Source: Russula earlei (taxonomy: Eukaryota; Basidiomycota; Agaricomycetes; Russulales; Russulaceae). From it: a stretch of 64,000 nucleotides of DNA. The DNA lies in NCBI GenBank assembly GCA_025769875.1, contig JAGFNK010000279.1, positions 1 to 64,000 of the forward strand, read 5' to 3'. Position numbers and translations under genes: made by a program. This document shows positions 11,630 through 23,640 of the stretch, piece after piece (within the stretch, counting starts at the first letter, position 1; each line of letters starts with the position of its first letter). The notes beneath the pieces are model-generated. The model made no database searches and had not been told where the DNA came from. It was given only the letters and a program-made list of their open reading frames with translations.

Positions 11630-12271
11630 ATGGCACCCTCAAGTTTTACGTTCCCGCCCGGATTTACAATCGAGATCTTCGATGGGTCTAATTGGCCCAC
11701 TTGGTCCTCGCGTATACTCGCAATTTGCCGAATAAACGGATTTAGGCGTCATATTACGGATTCCCCGCCGGCTACCTTGGACGCAGTTTGGGACTCAGAG
11801 GAGCACGTTCTCCTCGGAGTATTCAAGCACTATGTACAGAAAGACATCTTTCTGGGTGTTTCTGATGATACTAAGTTCAAAACGTGCAAAGACAAATGGG
11901 AGGAACTACAGCGCGCATACGGTGGCGTCGATTCTAAGTCCGCTTTCAATACCTGGGTCACCTTAACGGGCACGGCCCTGGACGACGCGAGCCCAATGCT
12001 ACCGCAATTACTGAAACTTAATGCCGCACGGAACACTCTCCAATCAATCGACTTGAAGATTTCGGATCTTCAATTTAGTTTCATACTGATTATGGCGTTG
12101 CCCGACGCTTATTCGGCTGTCGCCTCGACAATTCTCGCAACTGTATCTCCGACCGATCTTTCCCCGCAAACGATCCAGGAACGGATCCTAAACGAGGAAG
12201 CTCGGCGGGCCGGCCCCTCCGCGGCCCTCCTCGTCGAAAAAAAGAAAGAAAAAAAAGACAAGTCCAAATAA
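11630..12271 (+). CDS. Copia-type gag fragment (UBN2-like)
   Basis: An uninterrupted frame of 213 residues follows the LTR and PBS above. It opens with a hydrophobic-aromatic block (IEIFDGSNWPTWSSRI) and continues with a helical region (W..ELQRAYGG, MALPDAYSAV) as in copia gag/UBN2 proteins. It ends in a lysine-rich tail before any CCHC zinc knuckle. The stop sits where the sequence passes into the duplicated 135 bp block, so the protein is probably a truncated gag, not a host gene. No mutations are visible in it, implying a fairly recent event. Confidence 0.72.
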   Translation: MAPSSFTFPPGFTIEIFDGSNWPTWSSRILAICRINGFRRHITDSPPATLDAVWDSEEHVLLGVFKHYVQKDIFLGVSDDTKFKTCKDKWEELQRAYGGVDSKSAFNTWVTLTGTALDDASPMLPQLLKLNAARNTLQSIDLKISDLQFSFILIMALPDAYSAVASTILATVSPTDLSPQTIQERILNEEARRAGPSAALLVEKKKEKKDKSK

Positions 12272-12276
12272 AAGTC

Positions 12277-12610
12277 TTCAACATGGCGATATCCCCCAAA
12301 TCGAGCTCAGAAAACCACCCGAGCGAACAGAACGCAAGCCGGGAAGAGGCGGGCTCATCGAGAAGGGCTCTTTGCTGGGCACTACTAGTACGAGTGAACA
12401 GACGTTCAGGAACTGTGAAGTATTTCATATAAAATCTCGTTTGGGTGAAGAAATCGATTCTTCTTGATCTTTGTCGTGAGCACGAGATAATGCTAGCATT
12501 CAAGGCGGAAAGGAGATGAGTCACTTGTAAAATTCCATCTTTGTCCTTTTTATTTTCGCCAGACGGTGTAGTACGACTCGGATGCATCAGGGAATTAGTG
12601 CCAAATGTCA
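12277..12610 (+). other. Second half of the shared 3' tract
   Basis: 12277-12420 repeats the 135 bp block; about 12465-12600 resembles 32935-33075 (shared words GTCGTGAGCACG, GGAGATGA, CTTGTAAAA, and GGTGTA..CG). No gene is called. This closes the first NLR unit; the second begins within the next 100 bases. Confidence 0.5.
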
Positions 12611-12719
12611 CTCTGCCTCAGCTCTGCATGCCGAGCTGAGCTCTTACATTTTCACTTTCTGTCCCCGACGTTAGCATTGTGCTATCACTTTCACAGCTAG
12701 GCCTCAGGCTCAGCTGCCT

Positions 12720-12905
12720 GGTGTCCGACACAAGCGAACAGCAGAGTGGTTCTTCCAGGGGAGTATTTTTATCCAATGGAAGTCTACTGCTTCGCTTTTG
12801 TGGCTTCATGGAAAACGTACTTTTCTTTGAATCTTCCGTTAACGTCCCCACTGATTACCACTTTCTCGTAGCCGGATCCGGAAAAAGCATATTGGTTCGT
12901 AATGT
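12720..12905 (+). pseudogene. NLR relic piece 1: pre-NACHT and Walker A exon
   Basis: Starts GTGTCCGACACAAGCG as at 7707 in the intact gene, keeps the intron and the Walker A codons (GCCGGATCCGGAAAAAGC) and runs into the intron after them, where the Plavaka element sits. Confidence 0.88.
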
Positions 12906-13264
12906 ACCAATTGGCAATCTATGCATCAGGAAAAACCTCCCGCGCTAGCGAGAGTAATGCGAAGTAAGTCAAAGATAATGCGCGATAAGGAGTAATAAGT
13001 GCCAAATAAGTGTCAGTAGACAGCCAATCAATTGGGGGTTGGGGCAGATAAGTGTCAATAACATCAATAACTGTCAGAAGTCTTGCGAGTAATGCCCGAT
13101 CAATCTGGGGGGTCAGGCGGATGTACTTCTTTGGTAACAAAATTGAACTATCAGTAGTGAGCAACCAACGCTAAGTGCAATAGTGCGCACTAACGTGCAA
13201 TAATACCGTGTTGGAACTAGCAATACATAAATAACTTTCAATAGTCTCGCAATAACTGTCATTA

Positions 13265-16200
13265 CTATGCAAATTGCAGGTAGCTAAGCCTATTAGCAAA
13301 GGGATTGATGTAGAATGTGTGGCAATGCTCCAGAATGGTAAAGGGAGTCAAAGACGGAGGAGCATCTGGACCAAATCGCGGGAACAAGTGGACACTACAT
13401 ACGATAGTGTTCACCAGGATAATGCCTGCAGATCGCCGCCCATTTTGAATCAATCTAGATACCCTATACATACGATGGACATGATCTGGCATGACTGGAA
13501 GCTGTGAGAACCATTCAACGTATGCGAGGTGAGTTGGAGGTGTGATATCTGGGGATGGGAAGATGTCGCGGATAGCTTTACTTGGTATCTGGAAAACTAC
13601 ACATACTTGCGCAACTTGATCCTCTTGGGTAACAGTCAGCTTAGGTTATACATTCATAAGAATTGCTTACTATGTGTGCCATCACGAACAAGAACAGTAT
13701 CAAATCTTGCTGGTAGGATATGCCCATGTGAATTGGATTGTTGTGGCTCCACATGCACCGAGTCAATTGACTCCATTTGGTCAGTGTCATTATCGCTAGC
13801 CATGAACTTGATCCGATGAAAGACTGGGACACCATGGAATGGGATTAGTGTGTTTGCTGCCCGTGTGCGCAATGTTGCTGTTGAGGCATCAGGGTTGTTA
13901 ACCCAAGCAATGAAATCAGCCAGGGCATCTTGAAAGTCGATTGCGCTGTACATCTCAGCAAGATCATCGAATGATACTGACTTCATTGTGGGGTTATGTG
14001 CCATCTTGAGAATGCCGAGACATGTCTGCAAGGGACCAATTGATGTCCTGATGTCAGCATCACACTGCTCACCCTGCTGCTGCCACTTAATGGATGCCAT
14101 GTGCTGTTGGACTTTCTCGTGACGCTCCAACCATGTGGTCATCTGTGAGTACTCATCCTTGTGGTTTGTGGCACGGTATGCATCCTTTGCAAAATCTATG
14201 TGAAGACGCTCGGTTTGTTCTGTATTATAGTTGTCAGTTGTGCCAAAATACATGATCGAGGACCAATAGTGAAGGAGACTGTGGATTTTTGGGATGTTAA
14301 AGTTGTCCCGTGTACTGAGGTCGACAAAGACTGCCTTATTCTCATGGAAGTGTTTGAGCGCGTCCTGAAGGCGGGTAAGAGTACCACTCATATGGCTTGG
14401 GTACTGTGCCAAGTACAAAAAGTCAAGCAGTGCGTGCACTACTTTGATGACACGAATTGATGCATGGCCACTGAGAAGAGGGATATCAAAAACGACCCCA
14501 AGGAGAACACGACAGATATCTTTGTGTTCCTGTCCTGAAACATAAGACAGCGATGTTATGTCTTTGGTAAAGAGCATAATGCTGTGATTTGGGGGTAACA
14601 GGCGGCAGCGTCAGTTGATTGGTGCCGATCCAAAGACAGTTGGGCTCGTTAGCCACGTGATAAGATGCTTCATAACACCCTGAAGTAGTTGATGAAGGAT
14701 ATCAGGGGTGATCGACAGGAAGACATCAGCGAATGGGAGAGATTCCCAGAAAGGGTGAAAAACGGGCTTGAGGCCAGCTTCTTGACAGGCTCTGTGGAAC
14801 ACGCCTACGTCCCCATCTGCTAGGCAATAGAGGTGCTTCACGTCACTAGAGAGACGGGGCAGGAACTCTTCAAAGACACCTAGTCGATCATGAGGAACCA
14901 GACACTTGGGGCAGCGACCGCTGTATGTACAGGTGACGAGAGACTGTTCAGGGTAATCACCGATGAATACTGCGAATATCAGATGGCAGCGACACCATAT
15001 TCCATCTGCAGTCATCATAGCAATACCCGTTTCTCCACAGGAACTGATCGGGGCCAAAACAGTTTCCATACATGTATGGAATATATTTGCCAAGGCGCGG
15101 CGTTGAGCTGCCTTGTTTGTCATGCCTTCTAGGTTTGTTGTTGGAATATAACCGATTAGTACTTGTGCGTGGCGTGACGGCTTTCGACGAATGTCTTTCG
15201 GGATATTTCCAATTGTGAGATATATGGGGTATGCCATCTTCCTGCGGAAGACAGTAAGTTGTGTTTTGTCAGATGAGATGATGACGGGAATGATAGTTGC
15301 ACCCAGGCGATGGGATTCGAGGGACGTCTGGCTCCATCGTAAGTGTATAATAAAAACTGAAAGTTGGTGTTACGCACCTGGACTGTCCACCACCAATCAC
15401 CAGTATACATCTCATTGAGGATGCAGGACATTTGCTCAGGGGAGGTATAAAGTTGCGCGGGCGCAAACACAAGGTCCTTCATGAAATTGGGGTCGCCATA
15501 GAGAGCCCGGATACATTGTAAGGTGTCACAGAAAAAGAAGTGAAGATGTTCATGCCCGATGACCAGTTCCTTGCAATTGAATGGCGGTCACCCAGGCAAT
15601 TTCTTGTCGATGATATTGTTCAATTCCCTTGTCGTTTTATAGGAAAGCTCAAGCTTCTCAATGACCTTTCTCTATCCCTCAGTGCTATAATGTGTGAACA
15701 TAGGGGTACACGTACCTCAGGGATTGCAAGTAGATCTGTGACCGCTGATGATGTTGGGCCATGCATCTTTGCCCAACGTGCGATTTCCCAGTCAATTTTG
15801 GAGGAGAATGGAGCCCATATGGTGTCTCTGGGTGCGCCACTAGACCCATTTGCTGCATGGATGTCATACGGTCCAGAAATCAGAGCGCCAGGGTGACCAA
15901 ATGGAAATTGGTCCATTAGCATGGCCTCTGATTCGCCTGCCTCAGTCCACGCAGGTGGGTGATCAGGATACCCTGGATCTGCAGGTAATGGCAGTTCAAT
16001 GGCAGTTTCCTGCCTGGGTAAGCACATATTGTGGATTTGATCATCATCATAGTCTATGATGTCAATGGTCAGCATTAGCCATAAGCGTTGTAGTGGATAC
16101 TCACCGTCCGATTGCACGACTCCCAAAATGGGGTAATTGGCCAAAGGCCCGTCATCCACAGCAGGGTCACATTCACCACAAGAGGCAATATTGGAAACGA

Positions 16201-16438
16201 TATGGGGTGTGGGAGTTGGGAATGATGCTAGTGATGATGCCGAGCGATGAATGGACTGAGACTCCAAATGGGCTGGTGTGGTGTTATGCACCATACGGCA
16301 GTGCACACTCCTAGTCTTTGCAACATGTTGAGAGTAGCCGCGATGGGTAAAGTTGCACTTGCAGCCTGGACAGTGAATCTGTGTGGCTTTCATGACAGAA
16401 TGCTCAACTAGTTGAGAAGAGGAGGAATGGGAAGTCAC
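13265..16438 (-). pseudogene. Plavaka-type transposase, two nonsense codons
   Basis: Pieces on minus: 16438-15620 has an N-terminal C2H2-like zinc finger (CPGC, then HxxxxxxxxH) and a Pro/Asp-rich region; 15640-15383 carries TLQCIRALYGDPNFMKDL; 15330-13654 carries YPIYLTIGNIPK, GRCPKCLVPHD, FLSITPDILHQLLQGV and LPPNHSIMLFTKDIT; the last exon 13635-13265 ends with the cysteine/aromatic tail. Two in-frame TGA codons (complements at 15588-15590 and 14611-14613) stand where I expect arginine, so each is explained by CGA to TGA. Otherwise the reading holds, making this a young pseudogene. The family is known from Agaricomycetes and related to CACTA/EnSpm transposases. Confidence 0.82.
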
Positions 16439-16563
16439 TGTCAGAATATGCCATGTGCTTTTAACATAAAATGAAACTCACCTTGGTCATTGAACCCCCA
16501 TCACCCTTCCTGTCATTTCCAGCATTCTTACCTCCACTCTCTTATTTTCATCTTGCTTCATCC

Positions 16564-18494
16564 ATGGCTCCTCGCACTCATCGCAATGTGGCCAGACGAT
16601 CTTCTAACAAGGGGAACACGGCATCTAGGAATGAAGATGCTATGATACAGAGCAACATTGATCATGAAACGTATCTAAAAGGTACTTCAAATTTTATTCA
16701 TGTCAGCATATCTAATATCAAAAGTAGGGAATAAACGCACCTTATCCTCCGATGATGCTGATCACCCCAGCTCTGCCAATTTGGCTGTGCAGCCAACCTA
16801 TACCCCACTTGCGAAGAAGGCACAAAAGTCCAGTGTGCTGCAGAAGTCCAGTGTGTCACATGGTATCATAGATGTTGCATGTGTTGACTTGGACACAAAG
16901 GTCTTGGATATCAAGGAGGGAATGATGATTGTGGGGGCATTGCCATGCCCATGCCAAGGAGGTTGGAGCGAAGTGCATGCATATGCTGACAAATAAGGTT
17001 TGTCACCAAACAAACAAACCACTGATGGTTCGTTTTTCATTTTTTTTTCTCCCCAGTGTCCGCTTTCTATGGTGATAGTGGTGGTGCACATGCCCATCAT
17101 CTTGTAACTGAACCTGTCGAAACTGAAACCACTGGTGACAATAGCAACCCAGAGTCAGAGACTGACTGGCTTGAGGACCTGGAGTCCACCCAGCAACCAT
17201 CCACGAAACGTTCTGAGGCAATGGTAATGGAGGTATGTCTGCGACATCATTTTATCTCTTCTAAAACTCAAAGCTGTTCATGTAGAGACCGTCATGGTCA
17301 GCTTCAGTTGCTCCTCCTGGGCCTTCTGCCTTAGATGGTGCACTGCCCGGCAGCCAAACTTGGACAACTGACGATGTTCCATCTTCTCAAGATTGTCAAA
17401 GCAGCGCTACTGCTTTGGCTTCTGAATTTCACTGGCCTGCTGACACCGATCTCATACTTACTCCAGATTCAAACAAGGTAACACTGTCTAAGCAATGCCC
17501 ACTAATTTTCCTCGTCCTTCAAGACGCAGTGGATAGTGTTCAAGCCAGTTTGCTCATTGATCACGCATTCCCTGATGCCCCTACTGTTCTCACAGTGATA
17601 AAGGCTGCTCTTTTATCAGCTGCTTCTTCCCATCCCAGTTCCTCATTCATCCATCGGCGCCTCCAGTCTGATCACAAATATGTGACTAAAATTATCCCTG
17701 TGGTAAGTTCCTCAACCAGAGAGATGGCGTTACTGACGGAATCAACAGCCGCATGGTCACGTCCCCCTTTTCCGACGTGAAGCCAAAGAACGCTACACTA
17801 CCATCATCTCGGCTGAGTTGTCGGCCATCCCATCAAAGGCATCAATCATTGCCTTTGTTGAGAAGCAGTTAACAGATTACAACTATACATTTCCAACCAG
17901 CAAAAGTGTAAGTGGACTTATTCTTATTTGATACCATCTAATGTGTGGTTAGGTTTCATCGAACTTTGGTCTCATAATGCGCTCGCGTCCCTATTGGAAT
18001 ATGTGGATAATCAATGTGATTCACAATTTGTATTTTGCCGGAGGTGTTAACTCGTTTGTGAGTAAATTTGGACACCACTTTCTGACACATCAAGACACCC
18101 TTGGGGTGACGACGCGTGAAGTGCCAATACCAATGGTCGCATTGGTAGCAACGGCAGTAAGTCTAGTTTAGTCTTGTCTTCAAAATTTGTTCTAACTATA
18201 TATGTAGCTCTATGCTGCCCTGCATGAGTGGCATACCGGTGTCCACCAGGCCACGGACGTTTCAGCCAATGCATACCTTGATGTCTATCGTGGCCATATT
18301 GGCACATTCAACCATATCCAGGAGCATCATGGCAATGCGTTCCACATGATGATGGCGGATATTTTTACAAAAGCCCAGTGAGCAATCAAATCATGCTATA
18401 CTTTGTTTAACTAATCTACCTTTGCGGCAGCACTTCAGCGTTGAGAACCTCGGTCCCAATTGCTGGACTCAACCTTGAAGAACTCAACAATTGA
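16564..18494 (+). CDS. DUF6532-type protein carried by the transposon
   Basis: A multi-exon gene reads through without stops. Exon 1 is 16564-16681 (MAPRTHRN start, basic), then 16728-16961, 17057 onward, 17288-17477, about 17524-17702, about 17748-17909, about 17953-18157, about 18209-18377 and 18430-18494, all with GT-AG borders. The C-terminal half holds EVPIPMVALVATALYAALHE and ANAYLDVYRGHIGTFNHI, which I recognise as the DUF6532 core common in Agaricomycetes. The first half is low complexity and acidic. Function unknown. It sits entirely within the Plavaka TIRs, head to head with the transposase (126 bp between starts), so it travels with the element. Exact borders of central exons are my reading. 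Confidence 0.75.
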
Positions 18495-18902
18495 GCAAGC
18501 TCACACCGTCCTTGGTCCCTCAAACCAACGGTGACATTATACCTGCTCATATTGTTCTCTCGGACAAATTATCGTTCTCGTACATCTACACTTGATTTTA
18601 GTTTGGCATTGTAAAATGCCTACATTAGTATTCCTGTCATAGCGTAGCTGAATGGACTGCGAAGTTATTGCGCTATTATCAGCGCTTATTATCAATCATG
18701 TCGTGAACTATCCAATCCAAAATTATAGAACAAGAACCATGAATTATCATAATAGCAAAATTATTATCCATAATGATGATAATGGTCGATAAAATTATTG
18801 GGGGTAAACTGGCAACGATAATTTCAGTTTTTGATAAATGACGCTAGCGAGGGATAATAAGTGCTAATTATCTCTCGCCAGCGCAGGAGGTTTTTCCTGA
18901 TG

Positions 18903-19218
18903 TGTTGAATCTGCTGTTCAGGTCAGATCTACAATTATTGAAGACACAATCACCCTATGCAATAGTGGATGGGCTTTTTCTATTTTGACTTCAGGGACAC
19001 AAGCAAGCAGATCCTCTGTGACATTACTGACATATTTCCCTCTCTCGTCACCCAGCTTTCAGCCCAGTCCGGTCCCTGTTGCGATATACTCTCCCAGCTT
19101 TATCTTGCACATGATAATGGCTTAGCGAAGACAAATCCATTGTTTGAAGCAGATTCTCACGCTACCAGATCAATATAAGGTCTATATTGTCATTGACACC
19201 CTCAATAAATATTATCTG
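18903..19218 (+). pseudogene. NLR relic piece 2: NACHT after Walker A
   Basis: Matches 7930-8240 of the intact gene (words TTTTGACTTCAGGGACACAA, CTCGTCACCCAGCT). A deletion after TGGATGGGC shifts the frame. The piece ends in the copia target duplication ATCTG. Confidence 0.88.
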
Positions 19219-19378
19219 TATTGGAGCTCAGAAGTGAACAGTGGATGAGGTGAGAGACAATGGCTTAATTGGATGGATCCATACAAATGTGTGAGGGCTA
19301 TCCTATATACAATAGAATGGAACATATGAAGTAGGAATGATGTAGTGTGATGTCAGACAAGATGAATATGATGTCAAC

Positions 19379-20207
19379 TGTTACGAACCAAGGCCAGGTC
19401 CTGACCGTAGATGGTCCTGTTTCACTCAAGAGAGACCTCTCTCATTTGGCATTACCAACTCCCTTCCGTTTTCTGGGCTATTCCCCCTGCAGTGCAAGAT
19501 ATCGCTATTGCAAAGACACTATAACACGACCAGGCACCCGTTTCCTAATCGGGTAATCATCGCGTGGCAACCACATGGCCACCCAGCCACCAAGGACCCG
19601 AAACAGCGGCACAAACTCTTAGAAACTGTTGCATAAATCATCTGACGTCATCCAGGCTCCAATGACATCATAGCTGACTGAGCGACTCCACAGTGACCTC
19701 ATAGGCTCACTAAGCGCTCCACAGTGACATCATAATGATGTCATCGCTCCACAATGATCAGTAATGCGCTCAGTAAGCCTGAAACTTGACACAAGCAAGT
19801 TTATGCCTCTGTAGTCCTATTGGATGGTATCAAAGAGTCTAGAATAGTCCCAGGTCTTTGTAATCGACCCTGTACACTGTATATAAGCCCCAATGTAGCA
19901 TGGCAGTCGTCAGACTGTCCATTTGTGATACTCTCCTCTTCCTGGGTACTCCCCTGCGACCGCTCAGTTTAAAGACTCCTCTCGTCCCCAAGGTACTCTT
20001 CTACGACCGCCTTGTTTAAAGCCCCCTCGCTGCACTGGCTTCTAACCTTCGCCTCTGCCTCCAGTTACACGTACCAGTCCCCATCTGGTATATCTTAGTC
20101 ATTTGGCTCGTCCTCTTGTTCAACGCCGCCTACGCCGCGTACCATCTGTTCCGACCCTTGCCCACCTGCTCCTGAGTCCACACGGATCAGCAGTACGTGT
20201 CTTGACA
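19379..20207 (+). repeat. Solo LTR of gypsy chromovirus, nested in copia LTR
   Basis: Starts TGTTACGAACC, ends CTTGACA, perfect 5 bp duplication TCAAC (19374-19378, 20208-20212). Same family as 1425-2254 and 59597-60425. It splits the left LTR of the copia element, so it is younger than that element. Confidence 0.92.
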
Positions 20208-20239
20208 TCAACCAAGACATTGTAGTGTCTAATACTCCC

Positions 20240-23200
20240 CCTCAACATCAGAGGGTGAGATGGTGTAAACCCTGATTACTAACTCCCCCTCAGCATCAAA
20301 CCTTATTGTTGTGGAGTCCAAGAAGTAGGCAGAAATGGATGAAGTCTGGGTGACAGAGGGGCTTGGTGAAGATGTCTGCGACATTGTTTTTGGTGTTGAT
20401 TCTTGCAATTGAGATTTTGCCCACAAGTACCTGTTCTCTGACATAGTGATTCTTGACCTGAATGTGCTTAACATGGGAGTGCCAGACATGGTCTTTGGTG
20501 AGTTATGATGCCGTGTCATTGTCACAATAAATAGTTGTGGAGGTGGTTTGTGTGAATTGAGTTTGCAATAGTAGTTGTCGCAGGAAAATGGCTTTGTGAG
20601 TTGTGTTGTGGAGTGCAATATATTCTGCATAGCAGGAACTATCAGGAACAGTACACTGTTTCCATGAGGACCAAGAGATTGTACCAGATCCTAGGCTGAA
20701 GCAATAACCAGCAGTTGACCAACTAGTGTCAACACAGTTGGCAAAGTTGGAATCAGAGTGTCTGATCAGGGTTAGAGGACTCAGGCCACCCAGAGTTAGC
20801 AACAGTGTGCACATGCCTTTAAGGTATCAGAGAATGCAAATGGTGGCGGACCAATGGTCTTGGTTGTAACAGTCCATGTATGAAGCTAGTTGGTGACAGA
20901 AAAGGCGATGTCAGGATGTGTGGCATTGGCAATATAGATAAGGTTGCTGACAAGGGCAGGGTAGGGTGTTGTGTTCCACCAGGTGACCATGTCTGGTGTG
21001 ATGGGGACAGTTTTATCATCTCATCTGGGTTGCAAGCTGGGGACCATGGGGAGGTCAGTGGTGTGAGCATCAGACTGGCCAAACTGGTGTACAACATGAT
21101 TGATAAATGTGGATTGGCAGAGGGAGATTGTTTTGTTACTGAGGTTGCACATAATGGATATGCCAAGGGCAAATTTTATTGGGCCAAGGTCCAATATTTC
21201 CCAATGCAATCATAGTAGTGCCTTGAACGTGTTGTGTTCAGTGCAAGATGAAGCAATGGAGATGATATTGTCAACATGGACAACAAAGATAATAGTCCCT
21301 GACTGGCTTCTGTGCGAGTACATGCACCACTCACAAGGGAGGCATTTGAATCCCCAGTCCTCCACCACTTTGTTGAATGTCTGATTCCAAATTTTGCTAG
21401 CATGTTTCATGCCATAGATGCCTTTCATCAATTTCATAACCCAGTCCTCCTTTCCTGGGGCTTCAAAACTGGGGGGTTGTTCCATGAACATGACCTCATT
21501 TGGTGGCAAAATGCCATGAAGGAACACAGTTTTGATGTTGAATTGCTGTATATCCCAGTCAAGGGATGCAGCAATGTGAATGAGGATACAGAGTGATTCA
21601 GGTTGGGTGGTAGGTGCAGTGGTTTTGGTGTACTTGAGATTGTATTGTTGTGCATAACCTTTGGCTATGTAGTGGACTTTGTAATGTGTGACATTGCCAA
21701 GGGTTGTTGTGCTTGCATTTGCAGACAAGTTTGCCTTGGAGTGGGTGGAGATGGGAAAGGACTTCGGAGTGTGGGACCAAGATGAAGACTTGGAAGTCCT
21801 CCAAGCTTTTTATCTCATTGTGTGTGCCAGCAATCCAGTATTCGCGCTCAGGGGATGAGAGCACATCAGCCCAAGAGGGTTCATCATCCAAGACAGTGTC
21901 TATGAGACCATCATTAAGGGAGGTGAAGGCATGTTGTAACATAGGAAAGGAGTCATCGATTGTTAAAGGGAGTAGGGTGTGTGTATCACGGAAGCAAGAG
22001 TACTTGGACAAAAAAGAATATATATTAAGGTGTCAGTAGGAATGGGAGGAATGTTACCAGGCATTGTATGCAGTGCAACGTTATCATACATAAGGGGAGA
22101 TTTGTTGGAGTTAAGGTGTAAAGTTTTGTCAAGATGGTTGGGTTGTGGTGAAAGTGATGATGTCACGCAACAAGTGAGAGTCATGTCTGGGGGTGGTTTA
22201 TGTCAAGAAAGTCAGTTGAGTCTGTTGTTAGTGAGGGCATGGGACATGGGTGCAGGGATATGGGTGGACTGATGGAGTGGGGGTTCGGGATTGAGGTGGT
22301 GGTGTGTAGCAACAGTCATAGTGGAGAGGGGGTTACGAGAGGGATGCGGGTGTGTAGGTATAGTCAATGGAGATATGGGAGGCATGGAAATTTGTGGGGT
22401 ATTATCGAGTGAAGTAACAAGGGGTGTGGTATTAGGTACATGAGTTGGTGTGTGATTTGACATAAAGGTGTCATCAGGCAAGGTATTCTCATGGTTGGAA
22501 GGTAAAGTAGAAGTACATAAAGTAGGGTTTGGCATGGAAGGTATAGTAGAATTTGGCAAAGGAGGATTGGGAATTTGAGATGATGTGGATGGAATAGTAG
22601 TGTCAGGCATTGGAGGGTGTGGACTTGGTGGGGAAGTAATTGGGGAGGGAATTGAGTTGTTGGAGATAGGGTAGTCAGTGCATGCAGATGGAAGGTAACA
22701 GGGGACATTGTCATGGTCTGATGAGGATGTTGGCTGAGTAATTGGTAATTGGTCAGGACTTGAGTCCCAAGTTGGTTTCTTATCATTAATTAGTAAACTA
22801 TTCAGGTAAAGGGGTGATGCAGAAGCATCAAGGTGTTCAAGGAAGGTGACATGGAAGGAATTGAATAGGTGATTACCACCCCTGTCCCATAGATGATATG
22901 CTTTGGCATTCAGTGCATACCCAATAAGGGTGCACATTGCAGAGCACTGAAGAAGTTTACCTGGGATTAGTGCGAAACAGCAGGAGCCTATCTCATGCAG
23001 GTGGGATATAGACGGTTTTTGACCAAATCATGTCTCAAATGGTGTTTTTCTGTTTAGGCTTTTGGATGCTGTGAGTGTGGTGAGGTATGTTGCAGTGGTG
23101 TTAAACTCATCCCAAAAGTGGGGAGGTGCAGCACAAGCCAAGCGCATGCTGCATACCTTGTTCATTATTGTGCAATGAAGGCATTCTGCCCTCCCATTTG

Positions 23201-23640
23201 GAGTGATGTGTAAGGGGCTGTTTTAAGATGTTGTATGCTGTGTAGTGAGCACCATGCAGAAAAGTGGTTGGAGATAAGCTCTCCATTGTCAGAGATGATG
23301 TATGTCACATGGAGGCTGCTTTGGTTTTTGATGGCGCATTGCCATTCATCGAGTTTCACAGTGGCGGTGTCTTTTTTTGCAAGTGGGACAGTCCAGACAT
23401 AGGATGAAAAATCATCAATAATATTCATCAAGTATCAACAACCAGACCTAGACAGTATAGACATTGGTCCTGTGAGATCAACATGGACCTGTGCAAGGCA
23501 TCATGATGCCTTGGGGCCTTCACTGAGAACAGACCAATGACAGAAGGATCAGGTGACAGGTGATGACAAGGAAGTTGACAGGAAAAGACAAGATGGATAA
23601 GTGATGGAGCAAGTTGAGAGTTGACAGGAAATGACAAGAT
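20240..23640 (-). pseudogene. Copia pol remnants
   Basis: On minus, from 23431 down: integrase core (IDDFSSYVWTVPLAKKD, ISDNGELIS), then a Pro/Ser-rich linker (22940-22210), reverse transcriptase (21728-21210: YIAKGYAQQYNLKY, IKTVFLHGILPP, YGMKHASKIWNQ), with the usual YVDD box changed to HVDN, then RNase H (20814-20503: SWKQCTVPDSSCYAEYIAL). The frame changes several times and stops are common. No gag or protease is visible between PBS and integrase. Confidence 0.85.

Larger units (their letters stand above)
12924..18902. mobile_element. Plavaka-type CACTA-like DNA transposon
   Basis: The element is 5,979 bp with terminal inverted repeats of about 31 bp: left CATCAGGAAAAACCTCCCGC..., right ...GGAGGTTTTTCCTGATG, three mismatches. 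Flanks carry TG on both sides (12922-12923, 18903-18904), a possible 2 bp target duplication. AT-rich subterminal words (TAATAAGTGC, GATAAT) occur near both ends (about 12950-13260 and 18600-18870). It encodes a decayed transposase on minus (13265-16438) and a divergent DUF6532-type gene on plus (16564-18494), which share a central promoter region. It is inserted in an intron of the second NLR copy. Confidence 0.88.

Noticed and set aside
12924..18902. TET/JBP dioxygenase gene within the transposon
   Set aside because: Some fungal elements of related classes are reported to carry such genes; no dioxygenase motif was seen here, and the second gene fits DUF6532.
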